NCBI GenBank assembly: GCA_002420305.1
Contig: DIHT01000148.1
Span: 19,308 to 83,307 of the forward strand
Direction: 5' to 3'
Origin: Akkermansiaceae bacterium UBA5689
GTDB taxonomy: Bacteria; Verrucomicrobiota; Verrucomicrobiia; Verrucomicrobiales; Akkermansiaceae
Length of the DNA: 64,000 nt
Made by a program: the position numbers and the translations under genes. Numbering within the stretch: the stretch's first letter is position 1; the number at the start of each line of letters is the position of its first letter. The notes below the pieces were generated by a model. That model did no database searches. It had not been told where the DNA came from and saw only the letters and a program-made list of their open reading frames with translations. Of the stretch, positions 63,481-64,000 are shown piece by piece.

Positions 63481-63746
63481 CAGGACGGCTCGGATGCTTC
63501 CTCCTTATGAGGGGCCTCCTTGGTTTTCACCTGAGCTTCTTCAACTTCTTTGGAAACTTCCATCTCTGCCATCTTGATCTCGTCTTCGAAATCATCCCGG
63601 GCACGCTTGAATTCACCCATGCTCTTGCCCAGTCCGCGAGCAAGCTCGGGAATTTTCTTTGCCCCGAAGAGCAGGAGGACGATGATGAAGATGACTGCGA
63701 TCTCCGGGCCGCCAAGGCCGCCGATGAACGCCAAAGTGTTGGTCAT
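63480..63746 (-). CDS. tatA: Twin-arginine translocase subunit TatA
   Basis: 88 aa. A short N-terminal membrane helix (GGPEIAVIFIIVLLLFG) is followed by the hinge and amphipathic helix AKKIPELARGLGKSMGEF, the TatA/E signature with FG and the Gly-Lys pair. The tail is charged and flexible. It forms the transport pore for folded proteins with TatC, which is not in the window. The downstream phosphodiesterase is translationally coupled. Confidence 0.93.
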   Translation of the reverse strand: MTNTLAFIGGLGGPEIAVIFIIVLLLFGAKKIPELARGLGKSMGEFKRARDDFEDEIKMAEMEVSKEVEEAQVKTKEAPHKEEASEPS

Positions 63747-63916
63747 GGGGGTAAGCTAGTTTGGATTGGCGGATCGTGCAAAGAAATAACTCCGGTCTGA
63801 AGAGGACTGATTGCAGGAACCTGAGAGCATCAGAAGGCCTTTTCAGATGGTGTAATTGGGATTTGAGGGGGTGAAATAGGGTTTGGATGTCTGGTCCAGC
63901 AGACTAAGAAGGGGCG

Positions 63917-64000
63917 GTGGAGCTGCCTGTTTTCAAGATTCGGGGAAAACTAGAGAAATGCGTGCAAGGTGGTGGACGGGTTTTGCTGAAGGCTCCTACG
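63917..64000 (+). CDS. ATP-dependent helicase HrpB-like, 5' end only
   Basis: 28 codons to the right edge, from a GTG at 63917 with AAGGGG just upstream. The product MELPVFKIRGKLEKC, then RVLLKAPT, matches the start of HrpB/DEAH helicases, where LPV begins the Q-like region and KAPT leads into the P-loop GSGKST. The P-loop itself is cut off. An ATG at 63958 in another frame gives no recognisable product. The 170 nt between this and tatA hold both divergent promoters. Confidence 0.65.
   Translation, partial: MELPVFKIRGKLEKCVQGGGRVLLKAPT

Noticed and set aside
1..64000. Search for CRISPR arrays, insertion sequences, toxin-antitoxin pairs and defence genes
   Set aside because: No spaced direct-repeat array, transposase, integrase or recognisable defence protein was found on reading either strand.

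Overview
The window is an ordinary stretch of bacterial chromosome, gene-dense on both strands, with housekeeping genes throughout. I see no rRNA, no CRISPR array, no transposase or phage gene, and one tRNA. A Gram-negative envelope is indicated by ExbB/ExbD, TatA, SecDF-YajC, lipoprotein signals and LysM proteins. A carboxynorspermidine-type polyamine route, a very large SecA with extra insertions, a short HemA, a zinc-ribbon Ser/Thr kinase and an RRM RNA-binding protein together suggest the PVC group, most likely a marine Verrucomicrobiota. That placement is inference from gene content, not from a marker tree. Many starts have no clear Shine-Dalgarno sequence, and GTG starts are frequent.

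Layout. 1-5.4 kb: 5' end of ruvC, an RhlE-like helicase, an ExbB-ExbD-TonB-like set with a zinc-ribbon protein, fabF, and rpsU with a good sigma70-type promoter. 5.5-22.7 kb: secA, an SDR dehydrogenase, smc, ffh, a polysaccharide deacetylase, then tgt-yajC-(SecD-head lipoprotein)-secDF, and a methyltransferase. 23-31.5 kb: purH, pdxJ-acpS, a polyamine operon (carboxynorspermidine synthase, nspC, agmatinase), a YlbF-family protein, nagB, and miaA, which appears to start at CTG. 31.5-39.5 kb: RRM protein with Asn-Arg repeats, a DacA-type carboxypeptidase, glnD, a protease/SirB1-type fusion, and apt. 39.8-46.5 kb: heme operon hemX-hemA-hemC-cobA/hemD, then an NfeD-flotillin pair. 46.8-54.1 kb: tRNA-Thr(CGT), a secreted metzincin, an amino acid permease, rnhB, a lipoprotein protease, yraN, a D-2-hydroxyacid dehydrogenase and rluD. 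54.2-64 kb: zinc-ribbon kinase, a ClpX-like ATPase without the zinc domain, recR, two LysM membrane proteins, lipA with a duplicated tail, a lipoprotein phosphodiesterase, tatA and the 5' end of an HrpB-type helicase.

Protein export is heavily represented: SecA, SecDF, YajC, SRP54/Ffh and TatA. The most unusual items are the protease-lectin-SirB1 fusion, an extra free-standing SecD periplasmic head as a lipoprotein, the ClpX-like ATPase, the altered zinc site of Tgt, the CTG start of miaA, and an in-phase 150-bp duplication that extends LipA into its convergent neighbour. I found no clear defence system, biosynthetic cluster or mobile island.
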